This document shows positions 31,647-41,180 of a stretch of DNA of 42,704 nucleotides, in pieces. The notes under the pieces are model-generated. The model was not told the DNA's origin. It did not search any database and saw only the letters and a program-made list of their open reading frames with translations. Source of the DNA: a virus; IMG/VR virus record IMGVR_UViG_3300025645_007429, positions 1 to 42,704 of that record; one strand, written 5' to 3'. The translations under genes and the position numbers were made by a program. Numbering within the stretch: the stretch's first letter is position 1; every line of letters starts with the position of its first letter.

Positions 31647-32266
31647 TGAGTTCTTCATTGTTACCCCCCAACGCATCCAAGCTTGAGCGTGATATCGAAC
31701 AAGTGATCGCCAGCTCGCTGGATTTACCCTTGTCGATTGCTGATTTGTGGGACCCGTTTCGTTGTCCGTTGTCATTACTGCCTTGGCTCGCATGGGCTTA
31801 CTCAGTTGACCAGTGGGAAGACAGTTGGCCCGAAAGCGTGAAGCGCCAAGTCGTTAATGATGCGTTCGACATTCATCGTTATAAAGCCACGCCCTATGCG
31901 GTGCAGCGGGCACTCAATAGTCTTGGGATTGAAACCAACATCATCGAGTGGTGGGAGCCTAATGGCAGCAACGTGCGCGGCACGATGAAAGTTAACGCAT
32001 TGGTTAAAGACAAAGGCATTGAGCTCACTGATTTAATTCAAATATCAAAGGCGTTGACGTCCTCGAAGCGTGGAGTCATACACGCTGTTATTCGTCCTGT
32101 GTTTCAGTCATCAGCAGCGATCACTCATGCGGCAACAACACTCTCAGCACAGATTACCGAAATTGGTTATTACACCTTATCCGAGCTGCATTCAGAGGGT
32201 GAGTTTTCGGTTATGGCGGGCAGCTTTTCAGCACTATCAGTCACAGTGGAGGCCATCAGTATATGA
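31646..32266 (+). CDS. I: Tail protein I (P2 gpI)
   Basis: 206 residues (P2 gpI 176). 'LWDPFRCPLSLLPWLAWAYSVDQWE' and 'HRYKATPYAVQRALNSLG' are gpI hallmarks. It links the baseplate to the fibre. Overlaps J by one base. Confidence 0.92.
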   Translation: MSSSLLPPNASKLERDIEQVIASSLDLPLSIADLWDPFRCPLSLLPWLAWAYSVDQWEDSWPESVKRQVVNDAFDIHRYKATPYAVQRALNSLGIETNIIEWWEPNGSNVRGTMKVNALVKDKGIELTDLIQISKALTSSKRGVIHAVIRPVFQSSAAITHAATTLSAQITEIGYYTLSELHSEGEFSVMAGSFSALSVTVEAISI

Positions 32267-33027
32267 GCCAGTTTTTTACAATTTTAACCCGCAGTGGGGC
32301 GGCGGCATTAGCCAATGGCATGGCCTTGGGGCAAGCCATTCACATCACCAGCTTTCAGGTGGGCGATGGCGGTGGCGAGGCTTACGAGCCCACGCTGGAG
32401 CAACTAAAAGCCAGTACCGCTTTGGTTAATCCCGTTTATACCGGCGCGATTAACGAGCTAAAACAAGACCCAGAAAATCCCGCTCGATATTACATAGAAG
32501 GCGTGGTGCCAGTAAATAAAGGCGGTTGGACCGTGCGCGAGGTCGGTTGGTTTTTAGAGAACGGCGAGATGTTTGCCGTGACAAAATTCCCACCGAGTTA
32601 CAAATCAATCCCCGCCGATGGCGCTGCGACTGAGCTGCCCATTAGAACCTATTTAGCCATCGGTTCTGACGCCAATGTCACCCTTAAAATTGACCCTACT
32701 GTGGTGTTGGCCACACGAGAATTTGTTGAAGTACGAAATCGGCTATTTCGTTCATCAATATTATTGTCTGACGACAATAGGGTTGAAGTCGGAAGACGTC
32801 ATCGATTTATGAAGCACAGCTCGCAACTTTTACCCGTAGTATCAAATGGGGAAACTGTCGTGTTTCATGTTGATTTTAGTGTAGAAATTGATAGTGGTGA
32901 TTGTCGTTTAGTTGCTCCTGATGGCGAAAAAATAGTGATGTTTGATGGTGAACATGACGAGCTATTAATAAAAGCCAAGGGAGTCGATTTTATATTGGAA
33001 AGGATCAATGGGAGATGGAGAGTATGA
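32263..33027 (+). CDS. H: Tail fibre/collar protein, short (P2 gpH N-terminal type)
   Basis: 254 residues. The first ~150 match the conserved tail-collar domain of gpH (FFTILTRSG..A; 'VGWFLENGEMFAVTKFPPSYK'; 'TYLAIGSDANVTLKIDPTVVLATREFV'). P2 gpH is about 670 residues; here the receptor-binding part is cut to ~100 residues of AT-rich, unrelated sequence, so the rest of the fibre may be encoded by the next two genes. Confidence 0.85.
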   Translation: MSQFFTILTRSGAAALANGMALGQAIHITSFQVGDGGGEAYEPTLEQLKASTALVNPVYTGAINELKQDPENPARYYIEGVVPVNKGGWTVREVGWFLENGEMFAVTKFPPSYKSIPADGAATELPIRTYLAIGSDANVTLKIDPTVVLATREFVEVRNRLFRSSILLSDDNRVEVGRRHRFMKHSSQLLPVVSNGETVVFHVDFSVEIDSGDCRLVAPDGEKIVMFDGEHDELLIKAKGVDFILERINGRWRV

Positions 33028-33443
33028 GTATCGGGATTTTAGGTGTGATGGCTAATTCAAGCTTCTTTCCTCGAAGTTTTTCCGGCCAGATGTCGGTCGG
33101 TGTCGTTCCTCCTGGTGATTTTATTATTCTAGAAGCGCAAGAAGGTAAACGAGTTCGGCTTGAGTCGTTGAATAGTGATGCAAGCGTTGCTCATATTACG
33201 GTTATTGTTGATGATGAAATCTTAATTAATGATAAAACCTTAGGCGCTAATGGTCAGTTTCTCGTTTCGCAAAGCGCGTTGCTTGAATATGTGAATACGC
33301 CGATTACCAGCTCTGATAGCAAAATGTCTCGTCTCAATAACCGCGTAATATCCGATGTTGTTGGCAAAAAAATTATCATTAGCAATGTGGCGGTTGGTAA
33401 CACGACTGGAAGCATTACTTATACATATAGCTACGGAGTCTAA
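33024..33443 (+). CDS. Possible receptor-binding accessory protein 1
   Basis: 139 residues, beta-rich, not recognised. The start at 33024 overlaps the previous stop (ATGA); another in-frame ATG at 33015 is possible. The gene is more AT-rich than its neighbours, and its place after gpH suggests a swapped fibre or fibre-tip module. Confidence 0.55.
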   Translation: MSIGILGVMANSSFFPRSFSGQMSVGVVPPGDFIILEAQEGKRVRLESLNSDASVAHITVIVDDEILINDKTLGANGQFLVSQSALLEYVNTPITSSDSKMSRLNNRVISDVVGKKIIISNVAVGNTTGSITYTYSYGV

Positions 33444-33445
33444 GT

Positions 33446-33868
33446 ATGTATTTAGTACAAAATACAAACGGTGAATGGGTGAAAGGTTCACCTAAAGCCG
33501 GTGAGATATTTAAACTAATAGAAAGTGGTGGTGAATTAGTTTCATACTGGCCAGGTGCTGCTGCTTCTCAATATGCAGGAAGTATGTCCGTCAGCGTAGA
33601 ACGTATAGTCGGCACCGTTAATCAGCCCATACTATTTCGCGTCGAATGTTCACTACCGCTGAATGATACGTTTGCTGTTCCATTAGAAGGGCTATTTGGC
33701 GCTCAAGGTAAAACTGTTTCGCTAACATTTGAAAATGGCATAGCTGAACGTGATGTTTTATTTGATGTCTCTGGTGAGTGGCGTATTACAGAAACGCAAA
33801 TCAATGCTCATTTGCCGTTTGGGAGTCAATTTCGTTTTGCAGGTTTATCTATCAGCATTACGGAGTAG
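33446..33868 (+). CDS. Possible receptor-binding accessory protein 2
   Basis: 140 residues, beta-rich, not recognised. Starts 2 bases after the preceding stop. AT-rich like that gene. It could be a fibre chaperone (gpG position in P2) or a tip protein. Confidence 0.5.
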   Translation: MYLVQNTNGEWVKGSPKAGEIFKLIESGGELVSYWPGAAASQYAGSMSVSVERIVGTVNQPILFRVECSLPLNDTFAVPLEGLFGAQGKTVSLTFENGIAERDVLFDVSGEWRITETQINAHLPFGSQFRFAGLSISITE

Positions 33869-33908
33869 GGCTTATCTAGCCACTCTTACCACCTAAACCA
33901 CTAGCACC

Positions 33909-33969
33909 GCTCCGGTGTGCTCTGCAAGCTTAGCCCTGCTTAGTTTTGCAAAACCCACAGCACCGGAGC
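33909..33969. repeat. Inverted repeat before the sheath gene
   Basis: GCTCCGGTG (33909-33917) pairs perfectly with CACCGGAGC (33961-33969), and CTCTGCAA / TTGCAAAAC extend it. The 43-base loop could make a bifurcated structure; it overlaps the sheath ribosome-binding region and may end the fibre operon or control the sheath start. Confidence 0.55.
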
Positions 33970-33974
33970 ACATT

Positions 33975-35144
33975 ATGGATTATCACCACGGGGTCCGCGT
34001 CATTGAAGTCAATGATGGCACCCGAACCATTCGCACAGTATCAACCTCAGTCATCGGCATTGTCTGCACCGCCAGCGATGCCGATGCAACGTTATTCCCG
34101 CTAAACACCCCAGTGTTGCTAACCAATGTCATGCAAGCCATTGGCAAAGCGGGCACCTTAGGCACATTAAAGCCCACGCTAGAAGGCATTGCTGACCAAG
34201 TGAATACGCTCACCGTCGTGGTGCGTGTTGAGCAGGGCGTGGATGAAACCGCCACAACGGCGAACATTATTGGCACTGTCACGCCACTGGGCCAATACAC
34301 TGGCCTTAAAGCACTACTGGCGGCCCAGTCTTTATTGGGCGTTAAGCCGCGTATTGTTGGCGTGCCAGGATTAGACACTTTACCCGTTGCTACAGCGCTT
34401 GCAGCAACCGCCAAAAAACTGCGCGCCTTTGCCTACATCAGCGCCTATGGCTGTGCCACCAAAGAAGAAGCCGTGGCTTACCGTGAAAACTTTGGCGACC
34501 GTGAAGTGATGATCATTTGGCCTGAGTTTGTTGCCTTTGATACGGTTGCCAAGGCAAGTGTTAACGCTACTGCTACCGCTCGCGCATTAGGTTTACGCGC
34601 GCGTATCGATAAAGAAGTCGGTTGGCACAAAACGCTATCAAACGTCACGGTTAGCGGCGTTACCGGTTTAAGTCAGCCGGTGTTCTGGGACTTACAAGAT
34701 CCGTCTACTGATGCTGGCTACTTAAACAGCAATGACATTACCACCTTGATTAACCAGTCAGGCTTTCGCTTTTGGGGCTCACGCACTTGCTCAGAAGATC
34801 CCTTATTCCAATTTGAAAACTACACCCGCACCGCGCAAGTGTTGGCTGACACCATTGCCGACGCGCACATGTGGGCCGTTGATAAACCGATAACCCCCAC
34901 ATTGGTTAAAGACATCATCGAAGGCATTAATGCCAATTTCCGCGAGTTAAAAGGCCTAGGGTATATCGTTGACGGCCAAGCCTGGTACAGCGAAGACGTG
35001 AACGATGTCAGCACGATTAAGGCCGGCAAGATGTATATCGATTACGACTATACCCCAGTGCCTCCGCTGGAAGATTTAACCTTCCGTCAAAAAATAACCG
35101 ACCGCTATTTAGTCGACTTCGCGTCCGCAGTTGCAGCGGCCTAA
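33975..35144 (+). CDS. FI: Tail sheath protein (P2 gpFI)
   Basis: 389 residues (P2 gpFI 396). 'YHHGVRVIEVNDGTRTIRTVSTSVIG', 'GFRFWGSRTCSEDPLFQFENYTR' and 'DYDYTPVPPLEDLTFRQKITDRYL' are diagnostic. The contractile sheath drives injection. ATG at 33975 chosen; the first 20 residues of a longer frame are not sheath-like. Confidence 0.96.
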   Translation: MDYHHGVRVIEVNDGTRTIRTVSTSVIGIVCTASDADATLFPLNTPVLLTNVMQAIGKAGTLGTLKPTLEGIADQVNTLTVVVRVEQGVDETATTANIIGTVTPLGQYTGLKALLAAQSLLGVKPRIVGVPGLDTLPVATALAATAKKLRAFAYISAYGCATKEEAVAYRENFGDREVMIIWPEFVAFDTVAKASVNATATARALGLRARIDKEVGWHKTLSNVTVSGVTGLSQPVFWDLQDPSTDAGYLNSNDITTLINQSGFRFWGSRTCSEDPLFQFENYTRTAQVLADTIADAHMWAVDKPITPTLVKDIIEGINANFRELKGLGYIVDGQAWYSEDVNDVSTIKAGKMYIDYDYTPVPPLEDLTFRQKITDRYLVDFASAVAAA

Positions 35145-35153
35145 GGATAACCC

Positions 35154-35672
35154 ATGGCATTACCAAGAAAACTCAAGCAATTAAATTTGTTTGGAGATGG
35201 TGGAAATTGGATTGGTTTAGCGGAGGAATTTACCCCCGCCAAACTCACTCGCAAATTTGAGAAATATCGCGGTGGCGGCATGCCAGGAGCCGTAGATATT
35301 GATATGGGGCTAGATGATGACGCCTTAGGTGTCGAATTCACCTTAGGCGGCTATGAATCTGAGCTGGTCAAGAAGATGTCAACCAGCAAGGTTGACGGCC
35401 TAATGCTGCGCTTTGCGGGTTCCATTCAGCGCGATGATACAGGCGAAATTCAGTCGGTCGAAATCGTTTGCCGTGGTCGTTACAAAGAACTCGACCGTGG
35501 CACCTTCAAAATCGGGGATAACACCCAAACCAAAGTCAGCATGACTTGTACTTATTACAAAGAAGTCGCGAACGGTGAAGTGCTGTGTGAAATCGACATC
35601 ATCAACATGATTGAAATCGGGGCTGATGGTGTCGACCGTATGGCCGAACATCGCAAAGCCATCGGTTTATAA
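35154..35672 (+). CDS. FII: Tail tube protein (P2 gpFII)
   Basis: 172 residues, exactly P2 length. 'LPRKLKQLNLFGDGGNWIGLAEEFTPAKLTRK' at the N-terminus and 'YKEVANGEVLCEIDIINMIE' are diagnostic. It builds the inner tube. Confidence 0.96.
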   Translation: MALPRKLKQLNLFGDGGNWIGLAEEFTPAKLTRKFEKYRGGGMPGAVDIDMGLDDDALGVEFTLGGYESELVKKMSTSKVDGLMLRFAGSIQRDDTGEIQSVEIVCRGRYKELDRGTFKIGDNTQTKVSMTCTYYKEVANGEVLCEIDIINMIEIGADGVDRMAEHRKAIGL

Positions 35673-35690
35673 CGCTAACCACCAACCTTA

Positions 35691-35724
35691 GCCCGCATCG
35701 GAGAGCCGTTTGCGGGCATTTTTT
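35691..35724 (+). terminator. Terminator after the sheath-tube operon
   Basis: GCCCGCA (35691-35697) pairs with TGCGGGC (35711-35717) and is followed by six T. It would lower transcription into E/T after abundant FI-FII. Confidence 0.9.
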
Positions 35725-35796
35725 AACTAGACGGCACCGGGCGTCCTGCCCTCTAGCCGCATACCGGCCATCCTGGCCATAACAGAGGGTCTAACA

Positions 35797-36078
35797 ATGT
35801 CAGAAACCACACACAAAACCGTCACTTTAGATAACGCTATTACTCGTGGCAAAGAAGAGATCACCACTATTCAACTGCGCAAACCTAAGACGGGTGAACT
35901 GCGCGGCCTCAACGTAGTGGATATTCTCAACATGGATGTCAATGCCATGTCGAATTTACTGCCGCGTATCAGCTCACCCGTACTCACTAAAGAAGAAGTG
36001 CAAGACCTTGCACCAGAAGACTTTGTGCAGCTCGCGGGGGAAGTCACCAGTTTTTTGATACCAAAGAAAATGCGCTAG
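35797..36078 (+). CDS. E: Tail assembly protein E (P2 gpE)
   Basis: 93 residues (P2 gpE 91). 'ITTIQLRKPKTGELRGLNVVDILNMDV' and 'LAPEDFVQLAGEVTSFLI' are diagnostic. It ends in a slippery T-TTT-TTG site from which an extended E+E' product can be made. Confidence 0.93.
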   Translation: MSETTHKTVTLDNAITRGKEEITTIQLRKPKTGELRGLNVVDILNMDVNAMSNLLPRISSPVLTKEEVQDLAPEDFVQLAGEVTSFLIPKKMR

Positions 36079-36233
36079 CCCTCCCAAGCTGCGTAGACGA
36101 CACCATGGCGGATATCGCCATGGTGTTCCATTGGCCACCCAGTGAAATGTACGCCATGGAGATTAACGAGCTCATGTGCTGGCACGAGAAAGCCATATCC
36201 CGCTGGAACCTGCAACACCCCCCATCAAAGTGA
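35797..36233 (+). CDS. E': Frameshifted tail assembly chaperone E+E' (P2-type)
   Basis: After the -1 slip at 36051-36057 the frame continues through 'MADIAMVFHWPPSEMYAMEINELMCWH', a typical GpU/E' type ending, and stops at 36233, giving about 144 residues instead of 93. In P2 this pair chaperones the tape measure. The extension begins in a frame that also holds an ATG at 36104, so E' alone could be made too. Confidence 0.85.
36051..36057 (+). promoter_or_regulatory. Programmed -1 frameshift site in gene E
   Basis: T-TTT-TTG (36051-36057) is read as AGT TTT TTG in the zero frame, and a slip of one base back opens a frame that runs to the stop at 36231-36233. The heptamer has the sequence and position of the known P2 E/E+E' site. 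Confidence 0.88.
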
Positions 36234-36241
36234 GGCCATGA

Positions 36242-39200
36242 ATGCAAAAAAAACTTGAGTTAAAACTGCTGCTGGACATGGTCGATAAAGTCACAGGGCC
36301 ACTTAAAAAAATCCGCCAAGCCAGCGGCAATGTCTCGGGGGAGTTAAAAGCCACGCGCGATAAACTCAAAGAACTCAATAAGCAGTCAGCCCAAATAGAC
36401 GGCTACAAAAAAGTAAGCCGCAGCCTAAGCATTACCTCGCAAGAACTCGTCGCGGCGCAAAAGAAAATGCAACTCCTCGACGAGCAAATGAAACAAAGCC
36501 AGAACCCAAGCAAAGCACTGAGGAAAGAACACGAACAATCCATCCAAACATTACGAAACCTTAAAGGAGCGCGAGGCAAGTTAGTCACCAGCCATAAGCA
36601 AGTGCGCGAAGAACTGCGTTTATCTGGTATCGATACCAGAAAACTCGGCGACGCCCAAAAAGAGCTCAAAGAAAAAATAGAGCGAACAACCGATGTAATG
36701 GAGCTGCAACGTAAGAAGCTCGAAGCTGTTTCAAGGCAGCAAAAGCGCCTCAATGATGCCGGAGCCAGCTATCAAAAAGCCAAGGCGTTACAGGGCGACC
36801 TTGCGGGCAAAGGTGCTGGCATGGTGGCAACGGGTGCGGCTATTGGTGCCGCCTCGGCAATCCCTATTATTGAGTTTTCAAAAGCAGAAACCGCCGCCAC
36901 AGACCTTAGGGTCGCGATGATGGGAGCGGGCGGAGTTGTGCGTAAAGAGTTTTCCGAAATCAATGCACTAGCCAATCAGCTCGGTAACAAACTCCCTGGC
37001 ACTACTGCCGACTTTCAAAACATGATGACCACCCTTATCCAGCAGGGGATGTCACCCAAAGCAATTTTGGGCGGCTTAGGCGAAGCGTCTGCATTTTTAG
37101 CGGTGCAAGTAAAAATGCCATTTAACGAGGCGGCAGAATTTGCGGCTAAATTGCAGGACTCCACTGGCACAGCCGAAAAGGACATGATGAGGCTGATGGA
37201 CACTATCCAGCGCATGTCCGGAACCGGGATGGAATCTGGAAATATAATGCAAAGCTTTACCAAGATGGGATCTGCACTGCCTATCTTAAGGAAAACTGGG
37301 CTAGAGGCGGCAGAGCTGCTGAGCCCGCTAAGCGTTATGGCTGACCAAGCTGGTTTGGCGGGTGAGGTTGCGGGTAACGCTTACGCTAAGATATTTAGAC
37401 TTTCAATGGGCAAGTCAAAAGTCGCCAAGGCAAACGAAATGTTAGAGGATAGAGGTATTAAGCTCGATTTTACTGACGGTAAAGGTGAGTTCGCAGGGCT
37501 AGACAACCTATTCAAACAGTTAGAAAAAATTAAAGGAATTAGCACCGAGGACCGTTTACCCATTCTTAGTCAAATATTCGGTGACGATGGCGATACCTTG
37601 ACAGTGCTTAATCTAATGACTGAAAAGGGCATTGCTGGCTACCGCGAAGCCGCTGCAAAGATGCAGGCGCAGGCATCACTGCAACTTAGGGTGAATGAGC
37701 AATTAAGCACCCTTACCAACTTGTGGGATGCCGCGACAGGCACTTTTACCAACGCGCTGGTTAACGTTGGCGAAGCGGTTGCACCAGAGCTGAAGCAGTT
37801 GGTTAACTGGCTGGGCGAAATGGCCGAAAAGCTCGGCACATGGATAAAAGCCAACCCCGAACTCACTGGCACCCTATTTAAAGTCGCTATGGGCGTGGGG
37901 GCGCTAGCCGTGGCTGGCGGTACGCTGACGTTAATGCTTGCGGGTATCTTAGGGCCGATCGCTTTACTCAAGTACAGCACATCTGTACTGGGCATTAATT
38001 TGATGGGGGCTGTAGCGCCAGCAGGATTACTAACAACAGCCTTTGGAGGATTATCTAAAGGTGTCACTGGGATAATTGGTAAAGCCACTAACTTTAAAGG
38101 CGTATGGGCAGGTATCGGTGCGCTATGGAAACAAAGCAATCCTAAAAATACCTTGCCAGCTTTTAAACAAGTTGCTGCAACACTCGACCGGTGGAATGGC
38201 TCATTAAAGCGCATTGGGCCACGCTTTTTGCAGGCTAGAGCTGCAACGGTGGCATTCGCTAAATCTCAGTGGCTAGCCGTCGTCTCGGGCTCAAAACTGG
38301 CAGCGGTCAATGCAGGGAAGGCAATCAAATCGACTGCAAGCGGCATACAGAGTTCCACTGCCGCAATGCGGGCTTATGTCCAAACTCATGGCAAAGTGGG
38401 CACTTTGTTGAATGGCTTTAAAGCCAGCGCGCGAGGAATTGGCCGCGTACTACTTACCAGTGTCACGTCACCGCTTCGCCTCGTTGGGCAAACGCTGCTA
38501 TTTGTTGGCCGCGCCGCCTTACTTAACCCCATTGGCCTACTGGTCACTGCCATCGGTTTGGGTGCGTTGGCCGTTTATAAGTATTGGCAACCCATCAAAG
38601 CCTTTTTTGTTGGCTTTTGGCAGGGGCTGCAAGAAGGGCTTGCGCCCGTAGCGGAAGCGCTTGGCCCTGCGTTCGTCGCATTTGGTAGCGCATTAGCCCC
38701 ACTCAAACCCATTTGGGACGGCATCGCCAGCGTGCTCGGTACTGTTTGGAAATGGGTAACAGAGTTACTTACCCCGATTAACGCCACCGCTGCCGAGCTT
38801 GAGAATGCCACCGGCGCAGGTAAGCGCTTTGGTTTATGGCTGGCTGACATCATTAATTTCTTCCCACAAGTCATCGGCAATTTTATGAGCTTTGGCGCCA
38901 ACATTATGGACGGCGTAATAAACGGCGTCGTGAGTAAAGTTGGCGCACTGAAAGAGGCTATATTCGGTGCCGCCAATGGCGCGATTGATAGTTTTAAAGA
39001 CATGCTCGGCATTGCTTCACCCAGTAAAGTGTTTGCGGTAATGGGCGACCAAACCATGCAGGACTTAACTGTCGGAATTAGCCGAACCCAGCAGGAGCCG
39101 TTAGCCGAGGTGAATAAACTCAGTAAGCAAATGGCAGGCACTGCATTTGTGTTGGGTATCTCGGCACTTCCTGCCGCCGCAATGCCAGATGCTACGCGGT

Positions 39201-39496
39201 TGATTAAAGGCGGTGAGTTACCTGCAAGGACAATTCAACGCGATGTTGATGATGGGCTAGCACCTAATGCTGCGTCAGCCGTCGATAGGCTTAGCGCCGG
39301 CAGTGCCTTTGCACAGCGCCAAGCGGCGCAGCCTCAAACCGTTCACATCGATGCGGGTATCCATGCACCCATTACCATCCACGCTACCGCCAATATGGAT
39401 GCGCAGGATGTCGCGCGCCTAGTCGCTATCGAACTAGAAAAGCGGGACCGTGCTCAGCAGGCACGCCTTCGCAGCAGCCTTAAGGACCTGAACTAA
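36242..39496 (+). CDS. T: Tape measure protein (P2 gpT)
   Basis: 1084 residues against 815 in P2, so the tail may be longer than P2's. A coiled-coil start (about 1-170), then 'GAGMVATGAAIGAASAIPIIEFSKAETAATDLRVAMMGAGG' and the TP901-type core (about 200-450), two hydrophobic helix groups (about 540-590 and 755-800) and a glycine/alanine-rich end. It sets tail length and leads DNA through the membrane. Confidence 0.95.
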   Translation: MQKKLELKLLLDMVDKVTGPLKKIRQASGNVSGELKATRDKLKELNKQSAQIDGYKKVSRSLSITSQELVAAQKKMQLLDEQMKQSQNPSKALRKEHEQSIQTLRNLKGARGKLVTSHKQVREELRLSGIDTRKLGDAQKELKEKIERTTDVMELQRKKLEAVSRQQKRLNDAGASYQKAKALQGDLAGKGAGMVATGAAIGAASAIPIIEFSKAETAATDLRVAMMGAGGVVRKEFSEINALANQLGNKLPGTTADFQNMMTTLIQQGMSPKAILGGLGEASAFLAVQVKMPFNEAAEFAAKLQDSTGTAEKDMMRLMDTIQRMSGTGMESGNIMQSFTKMGSALPILRKTGLEAAELLSPLSVMADQAGLAGEVAGNAYAKIFRLSMGKSKVAKANEMLEDRGIKLDFTDGKGEFAGLDNLFKQLEKIKGISTEDRLPILSQIFGDDGDTLTVLNLMTEKGIAGYREAAAKMQAQASLQLRVNEQLSTLTNLWDAATGTFTNALVNVGEAVAPELKQLVNWLGEMAEKLGTWIKANPELTGTLFKVAMGVGALAVAGGTLTLMLAGILGPIALLKYSTSVLGINLMGAVAPAGLLTTAFGGLSKGVTGIIGKATNFKGVWAGIGALWKQSNPKNTLPAFKQVAATLDRWNGSLKRIGPRFLQARAATVAFAKSQWLAVVSGSKLAAVNAGKAIKSTASGIQSSTAAMRAYVQTHGKVGTLLNGFKASARGIGRVLLTSVTSPLRLVGQTLLFVGRAALLNPIGLLVTAIGLGALAVYKYWQPIKAFFVGFWQGLQEGLAPVAEALGPAFVAFGSALAPLKPIWDGIASVLGTVWKWVTELLTPINATAAELENATGAGKRFGLWLADIINFFPQVIGNFMSFGANIMDGVINGVVSKVGALKEAIFGAANGAIDSFKDMLGIASPSKVFAVMGDQTMQDLTVGISRTQQEPLAEVNKLSKQMAGTAFVLGISALPAAAMPDATRLIKGGELPARTIQRDVDDGLAPNAASAVDRLSAGSAFAQRQAAQPQTVHIDAGIHAPITIHATANMDAQDVARLVAIELEKRDRAQQARLRSSLKDLN

Positions 39497-39511
39497 CATG
39501 AGCCAACCATT

Positions 39512-39961
39512 ATGATGATGACACTCGGTTTTTTCGTATTTAGCCGGCTAACTGTGCCATACCAAACATCGCAGCATGACATGGTATGGCGTCACCCAAC
39601 CAATAGCCGCGTGGGGGCAAGGCCATCCGCGCAGTTCTTGGGCGTGGGCGATGAAACGCTAACGCTTTCGGGCGTATTAGTGCCAGAAATCACCGGCGGA
39701 GAGTTAAGCCTTGATGCGCTGCGTAAAATGGCAGACACAGGTAAAGCCTATCCGCTTATCGAAGGGCGCGGCACTGTGACAGGCTTTTTTGTGATCGAGA
39801 AAATCAGCAAAGGCCGTAGCGAGTTTTTTAGTGACGGCGCCGCGAGGAAGATTGAATTTACGATTGAGCTGAAACGGGTGGATGAAAAGAACACTAGCCT
39901 CATCGCTAACGAGAACCTGATCGGCATGGGCATCAGCAAATTAGTGAGGGGGATTTTGTGA
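39512..39961 (+). CDS. U: Tail terminator-type protein (P2 gpU)
   Basis: 149 residues (P2 gpU 159). 'MMTLGFFVFSRLTVPYQT', 'RPSAQFLGVGDETLTLSGVLVPEITGG' and 'GFFVIEKISKGRSEFFSDG' are diagnostic. It caps the tail tube. Three consecutive ATG codons leave the exact start open by two residues. Confidence 0.95.
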   Translation: MMMTLGFFVFSRLTVPYQTSQHDMVWRHPTNSRVGARPSAQFLGVGDETLTLSGVLVPEITGGELSLDALRKMADTGKAYPLIEGRGTVTGFFVIEKISKGRSEFFSDGAARKIEFTIELKRVDEKNTSLIANENLIGMGISKLVRGIL

Positions 39962-41118
39962 ACCTACTTGAGCAGTTTAACCCGTTGGCATCGAGCGACC
40001 AGCCCACGCCAGACTATCAAATATTGGTCAATGGCAAAGACATCAGCCCCAAAGTGAAAACGCGGCTTATGTCGCTGCGCCTGACGGATAACCGTGGCTT
40101 TGAGGCCGACAGCATTGAAGTACAACTCGATGACGCCGACGGTGAACTGGCGATGCCACCCAAGGGTGCAACCATGCAAGTGCGTATTGGCTGGAAGGGT
40201 AGCCCGCTGGTTGATAAAGGCACGTACACCATTGACGAACTTGAACACAGCGGCCCGCCAGACGCCATAACCATCCGCGGCAAATCAGCCGATATGCGCG
40301 GCACCTTGCAGCAAAGCCGCGAGCAAAGCTTTCACCAGCAAAGCGTGAGCAGCATTATCGATGTCATCGCAGCTCGGCATCAGCTCAAGGCAAAAATTAG
40401 CGACAATTTGAAAATGGAGTTTATCGATCACATCGACCAAGCCAACGAGTCTGATGCCAACTTTCTAAGCCGCCTCGCCGAACAGTTTGATGCCATAGCG
40501 ACGGTAAAAAACGGCAACCTGTTATTTTTACAAGCGGGTTTGGCCCACAATGCCAGCGGCATCGCGCTAGACCGTGTAGACATTACCCGCCAGTCAGGCG
40601 ACAGCCATCACTTTGGCGTCGCCGATCGCGATGCTTACTCAGGTGTTGTGGCCTATTGGCAAAACGATAAAGCCGCCAAACGACAAACCGTTAAAGCTAA
40701 AAAGCCTTGGCAAAAAAGTAAACCGAAAGCTGAACCTGAGCAGCCTCTAGATCAAAATGGTGCGCCAATAGCTGTGGGCGAGAAGGAGATCATGGTTGGC
40801 AGTAACGACAACGTCAAAACCCTGCGGCATACCTACGCCAACAAGCAGAACGCCGAGCGCGCTGCGCGTGCCATGTGGGACAAACTGCAACGCGGCGTGG
40901 CTACCTTCACCATCACCTTAGCCATGGGGCGACCGGAGTTATTCCCTGAGCTGCCAGTTAGCGTTAGTGGCTTTAAACCGCAAATCGATAACAGTGACTG
41001 GCTACTTACTCGCGTCGAGCACAACATCACCGACACGGGTTACACCACAGGGATCGAGCTAGAAGTAAAAAACAGCGAAGTGGCTGAGTTGACCGGTGGC
41101 GAAGATGAAACAGGTTAA
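39958..41118 (+). CDS. D: Late control/baseplate hub protein (P2 gpD)
   Basis: 386 residues (P2 gpD 387). 'FEADSIEVQLDDADGELAMPPKGATMQVRIGWKG' and 'HQLKAKISDNLKMEFIDHIDQANESDANFLSRLAEQFDAIA' are diagnostic. It forms the hub with V. Overlaps U by 4 bases. Confidence 0.95.
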   Translation: MNLLEQFNPLASSDQPTPDYQILVNGKDISPKVKTRLMSLRLTDNRGFEADSIEVQLDDADGELAMPPKGATMQVRIGWKGSPLVDKGTYTIDELEHSGPPDAITIRGKSADMRGTLQQSREQSFHQQSVSSIIDVIAARHQLKAKISDNLKMEFIDHIDQANESDANFLSRLAEQFDAIATVKNGNLLFLQAGLAHNASGIALDRVDITRQSGDSHHFGVADRDAYSGVVAYWQNDKAAKRQTVKAKKPWQKSKPKAEPEQPLDQNGAPIAVGEKEIMVGSNDNVKTLRHTYANKQNAERAARAMWDKLQRGVATFTITLAMGRPELFPELPVSVSGFKPQIDNSDWLLTRVEHNITDTGYTTGIELEVKNSEVAELTGGEDETG

Positions 41119-41180
41119 CCGCCAAATGCATCGAGCACAGACGCCAAGAACTATGTTGGCCACAGCCGAAGGTAAAAATT

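Noticed and set aside
37639-38214. Long open frame antisense to the tape measure gene
   Set aside because: Shadow of an alanine- and glycine-rich coding gene; composition is typical of antisense frames.
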